The notes below the pieces were generated by a model, which did not search any database, was not told the origin of the DNA, and worked only from the letters and a program-made list of their open reading frames with translations. The position numbers were made by a program, and so were the translations under genes. A stretch of DNA of 64,000 nucleotides from Paractinoplanes polyasparticus (GTDB lineage: Bacteria > Actinomycetota > Actinomycetes > Mycobacteriales > Micromonosporaceae). Below are positions 39,018 to 47,252 of the stretch, one piece after another; position 1 is the stretch's first letter; each line of letters opens with the position of its first letter. The stretch lies in NCBI RefSeq assembly GCF_019710575.1, contig NZ_JAHWFK010000058.1, forward strand, positions 1-64,000. The letters run 5' to 3'.

Positions 39018-41084
39018 TCACTGTTCAGTTGCGGCCTTGTCGCGCGCCACCCGGACCAGCTCGACGAGCCCGCCCGCGTACTCCTGCGCCTCGGCGTGCG
39101 CCTCGTCGAACGGCGGCTGGAAGCCGACGCCCTCCCACTGCTGGGTCGCCTCGTTCCAGCGGTCGTTGCCGACCTCGAAGTCCCACGCGTCGATGCCCAG
39201 CTCGTAGTAGAGCTGGTCGGCCGAGTTGCCGGCCGCCGAGTAGAGCACGTCGGCCACCGGGCCGGTGTACGACGGCCAGGTCACCGTGCCGCGCTCGGCC
39301 GAGATGGCGCCGACGATCCGGCGGGCACTGTCCAGGAAGAACTTCGACTCGTCGATCGAGGGCCGCGGCAACGTGACCCGGCCGTCGGCGCGGTAGGCGC
39401 CGGGCGGCCACATGAAGTAGCCGCCGTAGCTGTGCACGTTCATGGCCAGCCCGATGTTCGGGTGCGCCTGGGCGAGGGCGATCACGTTGCGGCTCTCGGC
39501 CTCGGAGAGTTCGGCCGTGCCCGCGTACGTGCCGGAAAGGCAGTTGGAACTGCCGCCGACGTAGCCGTCGAAGTAGGAGCCGACGGTGTAGTTGCGGTTG
39601 ACGTCGACCCCCCACGAGTCGCGGTTGCGCGGGTCGCGGGACGCTCCGGCACAGTGGTTGACCAGGTTCTTGCGCTGGAAGTTGAAGTCGTTGAACGAGT
39701 AGTTCGCGCCGTCCGGGTTGACCGTCGGGATGACGAACACGTCGGCCGAGTCGACCAGCTCGCGGGTGGCCGGGTCGGTCGCGTAGTTGGCCAGCAGCCG
39801 CTCCGCGAACTCCAGGGTCACCAGCGGGGTGGCCCACTCGCGGGCGTGCTCCTGCGAGTACGCCAGCACGCCCGGCTTCGAGCCGTCGCGCACCTTGCCG
39901 ATGCGCAGCGCCTGCACCGTCCACGGACCGGTCGGCACCTCGGTGCCCTTCAGCCCGTCGTCGAGCCGCGCCGGCCCGGCGATCGGCATGGGCAGGCCGG
40001 CCGAACCGGCCTCGACGAACGCGCGGAACTGCTGCGGGTAGCGGGCCGTGAGGAACGCGGCCACATCGTCGGTCGTGCTGATCACCTTGCCGCCGGCGTC
40101 GGTGGCCAGTCGTACGGTGAGAACGCGGTCCCGGTAGGTGGCCGCGAGCGGACGGTTGGCCCGGCCCGGGTCGACGGTGCGCACCTGGACGCCGTTCATG
40201 CTCTGGGCGCCGAACCGGACCGACTCGACGACGACGGCGGCCGCGTTGGGATCGCCGAGATAGGCCACGGCCGTACGCCGGTAGCCCTGCGTCCGGTTGG
40301 GCAGGTTGATCACGTCGACGAGCGCCGGGTACTGCCGCCCGAGCCGCTTGATCCGCGCCCGCACGTCGACCGGCGTCATGTACGCGTCGATGAAGTCCTT
40401 CTGATAGCCGCTGGGCGGGGCCGGCGGGGCCGCACCCGGCCACGCCGCCGGGGTGGCCGGCCGGGCCGTGCCGCCGAGGCTCGAGGTGGCCGTCACCTGC
40501 ACCGGCTTGGCCGGCAACGGCTGCGGCAGCGCGTAGTGGTACTGGTACTCCCCCGCGTCCTCGAACCGCACGAGCGGGAACGACCCGGTCGCGCCGTCCG
40601 CCGTCCGCCAGGTGACGGTGATCTCGACGTCGGGGTCGTCGCTGGAGGTGGTGGCGACCTGGGTCTGCACGAACGTCCGCCCGGCCGTCGTCCACCAGTA
40701 CGCCTGCAGGAAGTGCAGCGTGTCGGCCTGCACCGCGACCTTCGCGGACCGCTGGGCGCCGCCGGGCGACTCGCGCTGGATGACCTGCACCGGCACGGCG
40801 CCCTGCCCGGTCAGCGTCGCGAACTGCCGATCGTCGACGACCATGTCGACCAGCACGGCGCCCTGCTGGGTCCGCGGCCGCGCGGCGAGGTCGGCGCCCT
40901 GGGCCACGAGACGCCGCAGCGCTTCCTCGTCGGCGAGCCTGAATCGGATGAGCGCCGTCTCGCCGGCGTTCAGAGTGACCGACGGCGGCGCCGCAGCGGG
41001 CGCTGCCTGCGCCGGCACAGACACCGACGCGGTGATGAGAGCGAGGGTGGCCACAGTGGCCACCCATCGAGGACGGAGCGACAT
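39018..41084 (-). CDS. secreted M14 zinc carboxypeptidase
   Basis: 688 residues. Signal peptide of about 27 residues (ending AQAAP). Residues 30-230 form a pro-region and beta-rich domain. The M14 catalytic domain spans about 240-680: zinc ligands in SQEHAREW (HxxE), substrate Arg/Asn in DVNRNYTVGSYFDGY, third zinc His in NVHSYGGY, and the catalytic Glu in the closing ELGIDAWDFEVG segment. NPDGANYSFNDFNFQRKN is typical of carboxypeptidase T-like enzymes. It removes C-terminal residues from peptides outside the cell and joins the S1 and S8 proteases of this window in extracellular protein degradation. Separated by 75 bases from the next gene. Confidence 0.92.
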   Translation of the reverse strand: MSLRPRWVATVATLALITASVSVPAQAAPAAAPPSVTLNAGETALIRFRLADEEALRRLVAQGADLAARPRTQQGAVLVDMVVDDRQFATLTGQGAVPVQVIQRESPGGAQRSAKVAVQADTLHFLQAYWWTTAGRTFVQTQVATTSSDDPDVEITVTWRTADGATGSFPLVRFEDAGEYQYHYALPQPLPAKPVQVTATSSLGGTARPATPAAWPGAAPPAPPSGYQKDFIDAYMTPVDVRARIKRLGRQYPALVDVINLPNRTQGYRRTAVAYLGDPNAAAVVVESVRFGAQSMNGVQVRTVDPGRANRPLAATYRDRVLTVRLATDAGGKVISTTDDVAAFLTARYPQQFRAFVEAGSAGLPMPIAGPARLDDGLKGTEVPTGPWTVQALRIGKVRDGSKPGVLAYSQEHAREWATPLVTLEFAERLLANYATDPATRELVDSADVFVIPTVNPDGANYSFNDFNFQRKNLVNHCAGASRDPRNRDSWGVDVNRNYTVGSYFDGYVGGSSNCLSGTYAGTAELSEAESRNVIALAQAHPNIGLAMNVHSYGGYFMWPPGAYRADGRVTLPRPSIDESKFFLDSARRIVGAISAERGTVTWPSYTGPVADVLYSAAGNSADQLYYELGIDAWDFEVGNDRWNEATQQWEGVGFQPPFDEAHAEAQEYAGGLVELVRVARDKAATEQ

Positions 41085-41159
41085 CGAACCCCCTGCTTCG
41101 TTGAAGGATGTCGCTCCTCACCTCATCCCTTACATGGATGCTTGTCAATCAATGAGGCA

Positions 41160-41654
41160 TCAGCAGCTGATCGACAGGATGTCGATGAACTCGGCGTCGG
41201 TGATCTTGATCCAGGCGCTCGTCCGGTTGTGCCGGTCGTACGTCCACCGGCCGAGCAGCAGCGGACCGATCCACTTGTTGAAGACCGTGGTGCAGCCGGC
41301 CGACGCCATGAACGCGTCGGTGTCGCGGTACTTCACGAAGTTGCCCGAGTACTGGTTCTGGGTCAGCCACATGTCGGCCGGGTACAGATCGGACCTGTCC
41401 CAGTTCTGCCACGGGTAGCAGTCGTACAGGCGGTCACCGTAGTAGTCGGCGCTTGACCCGGAGCACCAGTTGTTGCTGATCCTGATGTAGTGCTGCGAGT
41501 GGTTGGTGACCTCACCACCGCAGCCCACCGTCGAGCATGTGCCCATCGGCTGTACGACATCCGCCGGCGCAGTGTCCGCCTCGGCGGCATGCGCCGACGG
41601 TGCGAATGCCACGAGACTCGCCAGCAGCACCATCAGAGCGATGAATCTCCGCAT
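41160..41654 (-). CDS. secreted protein of unknown function with six cysteines
   Basis: 164 residues from the ATG at 41654, which has GGGGGAG upstream. A clear signal peptide (MRRFIALMVLLASLVAFAPS...AHA) is followed by about 135 residues with six Cys, and many Tyr, Trp and Asn (YIRISNNWC, DRLYDCYPWQNWDRSD, RTSAWIKITDAEFIDIL). It resembles small exported beta-rich proteins, with three disulfides likely. No family is recognised. It is adjacent to and divergent from the HTH/glycosidase-like membrane protein, and the space between them could hold a common control region. Confidence 0.7.
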   Translation of the reverse strand: MRRFIALMVLLASLVAFAPSAHAAEADTAPADVVQPMGTCSTVGCGGEVTNHSQHYIRISNNWCSGSSADYYGDRLYDCYPWQNWDRSDLYPADMWLTQNQYSGNFVKYRDTDAFMASAGCTTVFNKWIGPLLLGRWTYDRHNRTSAWIKITDAEFIDILSISC

Positions 41655-41965
41655 CGTTCTCCCCCGTTTCCGGAATCCGCGAATCCCCGGCATCCGCCGG
41701 GCCGGGCCCCGATCCGCGTCCACCGTCGCGGCGGTGCTCGTCCCGGCACAAGACCGACGGCGACTTTCGGGACGCTGGGACGTTGACCCGTTTCTGACCA
41801 GCGAGAACTCAGAAGTGTGGGACGCGGCCGAGGCGCCGGGACAGGTTCGCAATCCGTTATCCGACAGGCATGGTCATCGATCCGCGCTTCTTCGGCACGG
41901 TGATGTCGTGCGAGTCTCGGATCGGTTCCGGACAGCAGTGCAGCCGCGCTCGAGCGGAGGTGGCG
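41655..41965. other. divergent intergenic region
   Basis: 311 bases between the secreted cysteine protein and the HTH-membrane protein. A possible -35 TTGACC stands at 41782-41787 on the plus strand, with no convincing -10. No inverted repeat longer than six bases was noticed and no gene is visible. Confidence 0.4.
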
Positions 41966-43588
41966 ATGGCGGCAAGCGATCCTCGCGCCGAGCTCGGGCG
42001 GACGCTGACCCGTCTGAAGGAACGCTCCGGCCTCAGCTACCAATCCCTCGGGGCCCGGGTGCACCTGAGCAAATCGGCCGTCCACCGGTACTGTTCGGGC
42101 AGTTCGGCCCCGGCTGACTTCGGCACCGTCGAGAGAATCGGCCGCGCCACGGGGGCCACCCGGCCCGAGCTCGAAGAGTTGTTCGAGCTGTGGTCCCTGG
42201 CTGCGGCGAGCAGCGAGACGCCAGCAGCTCCCCCGGTGGAACGGGTTGACCCGGCCACGCCGGCGCCGAAGAAACACCGGCGTCCTCTGATGGTCGCCGT
42301 GGTTCTCACAATCCTGGTTGGCCTTCTCGTCGTGCTCGACGGGCAGCGGGGAACCCCGGACCCCGGCCCGGCGGACGCCCAGTGGATCAGCGGGCCGACC
42401 TGGACCTTGCCTCCCGAACCGGTGCCGGATCAGTTTTTCGGCGTGACCATCAACAGCAAGACCGGTCACATGCCCGACTTCGAAGTCGGCGCCGTCCGGC
42501 TGTGGGACAGCGGGACGTTGTGGGCCAAGCTTCAACCCGAACCGGGCCGCTTCGACTGGACGCTGCTCGATCGTCAGGTGGCCGGCGCCGAGGCATCCTC
42601 ACTGCCTGTGCTGTTCGTTATCGGCGGCACGCCGGGGTGGGCCGCCCCCGCCGGGCCGAGAGCGCCGTACCCCGAGGACGCCCGGGCCGCGCCGCCCGAC
42701 GACCTGGCGCGCTGGGACGCCTTCGTCACGGCCCTGGCCGGTCGGTACGCCGGCCGGATCGAAGCGTACGAGTTGTGGGTGCTCGCCACTGACCGCCGGT
42801 TCTACAGCGGAACCGTCGAGACTCTCGTCGACATGACCCGCCGGGCTCATCGGATCGTCAAGAAGGCGGACCCGCGCGCCACCCTGGTATGCCCCGGCAT
42901 GGGCAACCTGTGGACCGAGGAAGGCCGCGAGACGTTACGCGCCTTCGCCGCTCTGGGCGGCTACGATCACTGCGACGTGGCCGGGATCAAGCTCTACCAA
43001 CGCAGCGCGGCCGACCCGCCCGAGACGATGTTGCAGCTCACCGGCGTCGTCGATGAGATTTTGCACGAGGCCGGCGTCCACCCCCGGATCTGGAACACGG
43101 GCACGACCTACACGATCCCGCTGCAGGACAAGCTCGACGAGACCACCGCCCGGAATTTCGCCGTACGCTTCTACCTCGTGGGGCTCTTGGCACGGAAGAC
43201 GTTCCTCGAGCGCATGTACTTCTACAACTGGGGCGGCGCCAAGATCCCGATCGTGTTGCAGCCCGACGGTGGTTCGCCCACGCCGGCCGCGCGGGCCGTG
43301 GAGGCCTTGCAACGCTGGCTCGCGGGTGCCGAGGTGCACTCCTGCGGCCATGGTCCGGCTGTTGACCTGCCACCCAACGCTTGGCAGTGCCGGTTCACGG
43401 CACCCGCCGGATCCGGATCGGCCCCGGTCACCATCGTCTGGACCCATGAGGGCACGGCGACCGTCACCGCGGCAACCGACATGACGTCGGTTCAGCGCCT
43501 CGACGGAACGTCGTCAGCGCTGTCGGCCGGCAATCCGCTGACCATCGGCGAGGACCCTGCCCTCGTCCGGCACCTCGCGGGCCCGTAA
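41966..43588 (+). CDS. membrane-anchored HTH protein with a degenerate glycoside-hydrolase-like ectodomain
   Basis: 540 residues from ATG 41966, with GGAGG upstream. Residues 5-70 are an XRE helix-turn-helix (TRLKERSGLSYQSLGARVHL, SKSAVHRYCSG). One transmembrane helix lies at 108-125 (MVAVVLTILVGLLVVL), preceded by KKHRRP, so the N-terminus is inside. The outer part (about 140-440) has the (beta/alpha)8 pattern of GH39/GH-A xylosidases: FGVTINSK, GAVRLWDSGTLWAKLQPEPG, LFVIGGTPGWA, IEAYELW. Where active enzymes have WNEP, this has WVLATD, and at the nucleophile strand it has RIWNTGTTY with no Glu. So a sugar-binding sensor is more likely than an enzyme. It could link extracellular glycans to transcription in one protein. 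Confidence 0.78.
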   Translation: MAASDPRAELGRTLTRLKERSGLSYQSLGARVHLSKSAVHRYCSGSSAPADFGTVERIGRATGATRPELEELFELWSLAAASSETPAAPPVERVDPATPAPKKHRRPLMVAVVLTILVGLLVVLDGQRGTPDPGPADAQWISGPTWTLPPEPVPDQFFGVTINSKTGHMPDFEVGAVRLWDSGTLWAKLQPEPGRFDWTLLDRQVAGAEASSLPVLFVIGGTPGWAAPAGPRAPYPEDARAAPPDDLARWDAFVTALAGRYAGRIEAYELWVLATDRRFYSGTVETLVDMTRRAHRIVKKADPRATLVCPGMGNLWTEEGRETLRAFAALGGYDHCDVAGIKLYQRSAADPPETMLQLTGVVDEILHEAGVHPRIWNTGTTYTIPLQDKLDETTARNFAVRFYLVGLLARKTFLERMYFYNWGGAKIPIVLQPDGGSPTPAARAVEALQRWLAGAEVHSCGHGPAVDLPPNAWQCRFTAPAGSGSAPVTIVWTHEGTATVTAATDMTSVQRLDGTSSALSAGNPLTIGEDPALVRHLAGP

Positions 43589-43721
43589 TTCTGTTGCTGC
43601 GAACGCGCAACTTCCGCGACAGTGGACGCATGACGTACTGACGGACTGCCCTCAGCCCATCCTGTGGCCGCGCGCTGTGACGCGCCGCCGTCATGTCGTC
43701 ATTCCCTTTTGTGGAGTTCTT

Positions 43722-44795
43722 TTGTCTCAGCAGTCTGCTCGCGCAACTGTTCGTGTCTTCGCCTCTCCCGGCAGCTGGATCGAGTCCGACGCCCTCGTGC
43801 AGTGCGACCAGGTCGCCGCGCTCGACGGGATGATCCGGGTCGCCGGCATGCCGGATCTGCATCCGGGCAAGGGGGCGCCGATCGGGGCGGCCATGTTGTC
43901 GTCGGTGCTGTATCCGTTCCTGGTCGGGTCGGACATCGGCTGCGGCATCGCCGTCTTTCCGATCAGGATCAAGCGCCCCAACGCGGAGCGGATCGCCGCC
44001 CGCTTTCCCGACCTCGACCGGGCGCTGACCCCGGACGACGAGGAATGGCCGGCCGACATTCCGGCCGGGCACACCGACAGCCTCGCCACCGTAGGACGGG
44101 GCAATCACTTCGTGGAGCTGGCCCGGGTCGACGGCGTCCTCCAGCAGACGACGCTTTCGGAGAAGAGCCTCGTGCTGATCGTCCACAGCGGATCGCGGGG
44201 GCTCGGCGAGCGCATCCTGCGGGCGCACACCGAGCTGCACGGGGCCGGACCGGCCGCCGACCCCGCCGCGTACCTGAAGGCGCATGACGACGCCGTGCGC
44301 TGGGGGTCGCTCAACCGGCGGCTGATGGCGGCCCGGGTCGGGCGCGCGCTCGGGGCCGAGATCGGCGAGCCGGTCGTCGACGAGTGCCACAACCTGGTCG
44401 AGGTGCGCGACGGTCTCTACCTGCACCGCAAGGGCGCGGCCCGCGGCGACTCGCGGGACGTTCTGGTCGCGGGCACGCGGGGCACACCGTCGTACCTCGT
44501 CGCGGCGCACGCGGGGGCCGAGGCGAACTTCTCGGTGGCCCACGGCGCCGGGCGCAAGATGTCGCGGTCGGATGCGCTCCGCCGCGGGAAGGCCAAGCAC
44601 ACGGTGGCCGAGCTCCGGCGTACGAAGGTGGGCTCCCTGGTCGTCTGCGGCGACCGGCAGTTGCTCTTCGAGGAGGCGCCGACGGCCTACAAACGGATCG
44701 AGCAGGTGATCGGGGACCTGGCGGCGCACGGGCTGGCCACGCCGGTCGCGGTCACCGTTCCGCTGGTCACCTACAAGACGAGGGGGCACCAGTGA
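43722..44795 (+). CDS. rtcB2: RtcB-family RNA ligase, RtcB2 type
   Basis: 357 residues. Start TTG 43722 with GGAG five bases upstream; no ATG or GTG is near the conserved N-terminus. RtcB joins RNA 3'-phosphate and 5'-hydroxyl ends with GTP and Mn. Metal and nucleotide motifs are present: GMPDLHPGKGAPIG, GSDIGCGIAVF (Cys ligand), GRGNHFVEL, IVHSGSRGLG, ECHNLVE and the guanylated His in SVAHGAGRKMSRSD. Shorter than classical RtcB (about 400-480). The prfH gene overlaps its stop (GTGA). Linkage to prfH defines the RtcB2 group, which reseals 16S rRNA cut in the decoding centre by E3-type colicins. Confidence 0.92.
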   Translation: MSQQSARATVRVFASPGSWIESDALVQCDQVAALDGMIRVAGMPDLHPGKGAPIGAAMLSSVLYPFLVGSDIGCGIAVFPIRIKRPNAERIAARFPDLDRALTPDDEEWPADIPAGHTDSLATVGRGNHFVELARVDGVLQQTTLSEKSLVLIVHSGSRGLGERILRAHTELHGAGPAADPAAYLKAHDDAVRWGSLNRRLMAARVGRALGAEIGEPVVDECHNLVEVRDGLYLHRKGAARGDSRDVLVAGTRGTPSYLVAAHAGAEANFSVAHGAGRKMSRSDALRRGKAKHTVAELRRTKVGSLVVCGDRQLLFEEAPTAYKRIEQVIGDLAAHGLATPVAVTVPLVTYKTRGHQ

Positions 44796-45436
44796 GGGTG
44801 CATCTGCTGCTCTCGGCCGGGCGCGGGCCGCGGGAATGCGAGTGGGCGCTGATCGAGCTGCTGGTGCGGTTGAAGGCCGAGGCGGCGGCGCGCGGGCTGC
44901 GAGCCGCGGTCGCCTCCGACACGTCCCGGTCGGCCCTGGTCACGGTCGAGGGTGAGGGCGCGGGCGAGTTCGCGCGGGGCTGGACGGGCACGCTCTGCTG
45001 GCAGGCTTCCAGTCCCTTCCGTACGGGCATCGGCCGCAAGAACTGGTACGTCATCGCGCAGCCGGTCAACCTCGACGTGCCGCACACCGGGTTCTCGGAG
45101 CGCGACGTCGACGTCGTCGCCACGCGCACCGGCGGGCCGGGCGGCCAGCACCGCAACAAGGCAAGCACGGCCGTCCGGGCCACCCACCGGCCGTCGGGCC
45201 GGGTCGTGGTGGTCGACACCGAGCGGCAGTTCGGGCTCAACCGGCGGATCGCCCTGCGGTTGCTGCGGGAACGCCTGGAAGCGGACGACGCCGCCGCCGA
45301 GCGGGCCGCGGTGGCCGGCCGGTGGCGGGTGCACGATCAGCTCGTACGCGGAAACCCGGCCCGGATCGAGCGGCCGGCTATCGGAGCGAGCGACCCCCGA
45401 GGAACGAGACCGCCTCGGCGAGCCCGAGGTCGGTGA
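44792..45436 (+). CDS. prfH: peptide chain release factor homologue PrfH
   Basis: 214 residues from the GTG overlapping the rtcB2 stop. It keeps the class I release-factor peptidyl-hydrolysis domain: ATRTGGPGGQHRNKASTAVR with the GGQ loop, and RQFGLNRRIALRLLRERL after it. Codon-recognition domain 2 of RF1/RF2 is missing; instead the N-terminal part (MRVHLLLSAGRGPRECEWAL) is the PrfH type. In characterised bacteria PrfH releases the stuck peptide from ribosomes whose 16S rRNA has been cut, so that RtcB2 can repair them. Translational coupling of the two here supports the same role. The 3' end overlaps the convergent hydrolase gene by 59 bases. Confidence 0.92.
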   Translation: MRVHLLLSAGRGPRECEWALIELLVRLKAEAAARGLRAAVASDTSRSALVTVEGEGAGEFARGWTGTLCWQASSPFRTGIGRKNWYVIAQPVNLDVPHTGFSERDVDVVATRTGGPGGQHRNKASTAVRATHRPSGRVVVVDTERQFGLNRRIALRLLRERLEADDAAAERAAVAGRWRVHDQLVRGNPARIERPAIGASDPRGTRPPRRARGR

Positions 45437-46118
45437 GCGCCGGGTCGTAACGCGGCCCGACATCCCGCATGAAGGCGTGCTCCCCGCCGGCGTACACGTG
45501 CAGCTCCAGATCCTCCAGACCCGCCTCGTAGAGGGCGGAGATGATCTGAGCCCGGGCGCCGGCGGGGACGTGCGGGTCACGCGACCCAAAGATGATCATC
45601 AGGTCGCCCCGGATGTCGGCCGCCCGGCTCAGCGAGTCGGCGGTGTCGGCGCCGAGCGAGCCGTTGTGCAGGCCGGTCGGGTAGAAGCAGACGGTCGAGG
45701 CGACCCGCTCGTCGAAGGCGGCCCGGAACGCCAGGTGCCCGCCGAGGCACCAGCCGCCCACGTGCACGGTTGTGACGTCGGCCCGCGCGGCCAGGTAGTC
45801 GAGCACGCTCGCCCGGTCCTCGTCGAACTCGGCCGTCGTCATCGAGGCGGCGCCGGCCAGGCCGGCCTGCTTGCCCGCGTCGTCGAACTCGAGCGCGACC
45901 CCGGCCAGCTCGCCCCGCGGATAGATCTCGGGCACGCAGACCACCAGCCCGGCCGCGGCCAGGCGGCGGCAGGTGCGCAGCGTCGACTCGGTGAGCTGGA
46001 AGATGTCGGAGTAGAGCAGCAGGCCGGGCCGGTCGCCGCCGCCGTCGGGTGTCAGCACCCGGGCCCGGATCTCGTGGCCCGCCCCGGCAATGCGTACGTC
46101 TTCCTCGAGCACCTTCAT
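45378..46118 (-). CDS. dienelactone hydrolase-family protein
   Basis: 246 residues from ATG 46118. The family nucleophile is a Cys: GGWCLGGHLAFRAAF. Asp lies in FGSRDPHVP and His in GEHAFMRDVGPRYDP. The N-terminal LTPDGGGDRPGLLLYSDIFQ and VPEIYPRG are typical. These enzymes open lactones in aromatic degradation, or act as general carboxymethylene hydrolases. No aromatic pathway genes are near. The 3' end overlaps prfH tail to tail. Confidence 0.85.
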   Translation of the reverse strand: MKVLEEDVRIAGAGHEIRARVLTPDGGGDRPGLLLYSDIFQLTESTLRTCRRLAAAGLVVCVPEIYPRGELAGVALEFDDAGKQAGLAGAASMTTAEFDEDRASVLDYLAARADVTTVHVGGWCLGGHLAFRAAFDERVASTVCFYPTGLHNGSLGADTADSLSRAADIRGDLMIIFGSRDPHVPAGARAQIISALYEAGLEDLELHVYAGGEHAFMRDVGPRYDPALTDLGLAEAVSFLGGRSLR

Positions 46119-46250
46119 GCCTGCGCACCCTACTGGGAAGATCCGTCGTCGCTCCGGACCGTCGCCCCGAGCGGAGTGGCGCGTGCCGCCCATGGTTCCC
46201 GACCAGCGGAACTATCCGGCCCCAGCACCCGAGGGAGCGATAATGCGGAC

Positions 46251-47117
46251 GTGCAGACTGCATCCGAGTATGTCTATATCGTCCGGCCGCCGCGGCTGCG
46301 GGCCGGCGATCAGGTGCGACTGGTGTCACCGACGGACTCGCCGGACCGGGCGGACGTCGAGCGCACCGCCCACTGGCTCGAGAGCCTGGGTCTCAAGGTC
46401 TCGGTGGCCGAACACGCGCTGGACGCCGGCTCCGGCGCCGACCGCATCGCCGACATCGACGAGGCTCTGCGCGACCTGTCGATCAAGGCGATCATCGCCG
46501 TCGGCCGCGGCGCCTATGCCCACCGGATAGCCGACGACCTCGACTTCGCGACCGCGGCCCACCTGCCGACGTTGCTGGTCGGTTTCCGCGACTGCACGAT
46601 CCTGCACCTGGCGTTCTGGGAGCGGGCCGGCCTGGCCGGCATCTACGGCGAGCCCGACCGTTCGTTCGTGGCCGCGGCCTTCGGCGCCGAGCCGACCGTC
46701 CTGCACAGCGAGCCCGACTCGCACACCGCCGAACTGACCACCACCGGCCAGGCCGCCGGCGTGCTGCTGGGCGGCGACCAGGAACAGATCGCCACCGCCG
46801 CGGGCTGGATCCTGCCCAGCCTGCACGGCGCGATCCTGCTCCTGGAGGCCCGGTCGCTGAACGCGGCCCAGATCGACCGCCAGCTGACCATGCTGCATCG
46901 CACGGGCCGCCTGCAGGGCATCAGCGGGGTGGCCCTGGGCCGCTACATCGACTGCGGCCCGGGCCCGGTGCTGGACGTCCTGCGCGACCGGCTGTCCCCG
47001 CTCGGCGTGCCGATCCTGGGCGGCCTGCCGATCGGCCAGGGCGCCATCCCGCTCGGCACCCCCGCCTTCCTGGACGCCGACGCCGGCACCCTCACGATCG
47101 AGCCGGCCGTTTCCTGA
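46251..47117 (+). CDS. S66 (LD-carboxypeptidase/MccF) family homologue lacking catalytic Ser and His
   Basis: 288 residues from GTG 46251, the first start in frame; the GGGAG site is rather distant. The LdcA fold is clear: RAGDQVRLVSPTDSPDRADV, KAIIAVGRGAYAHRIADDLD, GVLLGGDQEQIATAAGW, ILLLEARSLNAAQIDRQLTM and GVALGRYIDCG. However, the nucleophile motif, GxSDxTA in active enzymes, reads GFRDCTIL (Ser to Arg), and the FGH of the catalytic His reads IGQ (His to Gln). Only the Glu (LLLEA) remains. It cannot use the normal triad and is probably a binding protein or regulator. It is followed after 135 bases by a SLOG/LSDAT-like gene in the same direction. Confidence 0.8.
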   Translation: MQTASEYVYIVRPPRLRAGDQVRLVSPTDSPDRADVERTAHWLESLGLKVSVAEHALDAGSGADRIADIDEALRDLSIKAIIAVGRGAYAHRIADDLDFATAAHLPTLLVGFRDCTILHLAFWERAGLAGIYGEPDRSFVAAAFGAEPTVLHSEPDSHTAELTTTGQAAGVLLGGDQEQIATAAGWILPSLHGAILLLEARSLNAAQIDRQLTMLHRTGRLQGISGVALGRYIDCGPGPVLDVLRDRLSPLGVPILGGLPIGQGAIPLGTPAFLDADAGTLTIEPAVS

Positions 47118-47252
47118 GGGCGACGCGCCCAGGCTTGTCAGCAGTGGAGGATCGAGCTGGATCACCACCGATGTGATCATGGACGTACGCTGTCCCCGAT
47201 TCGCGTAACGTGCCAGGCAACGGCAGTGGCCACGGGCTGACGGAGGACGCGT

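Noticed and set aside
47160..47178. GATCAC-7-GTGATC inverted repeat upstream of the SLOG-type gene as a CRP-like site
   Set aside because: Arms of only six bases and no match to the Crp/Fnr consensus outside GTGA; too weak to list as a feature.
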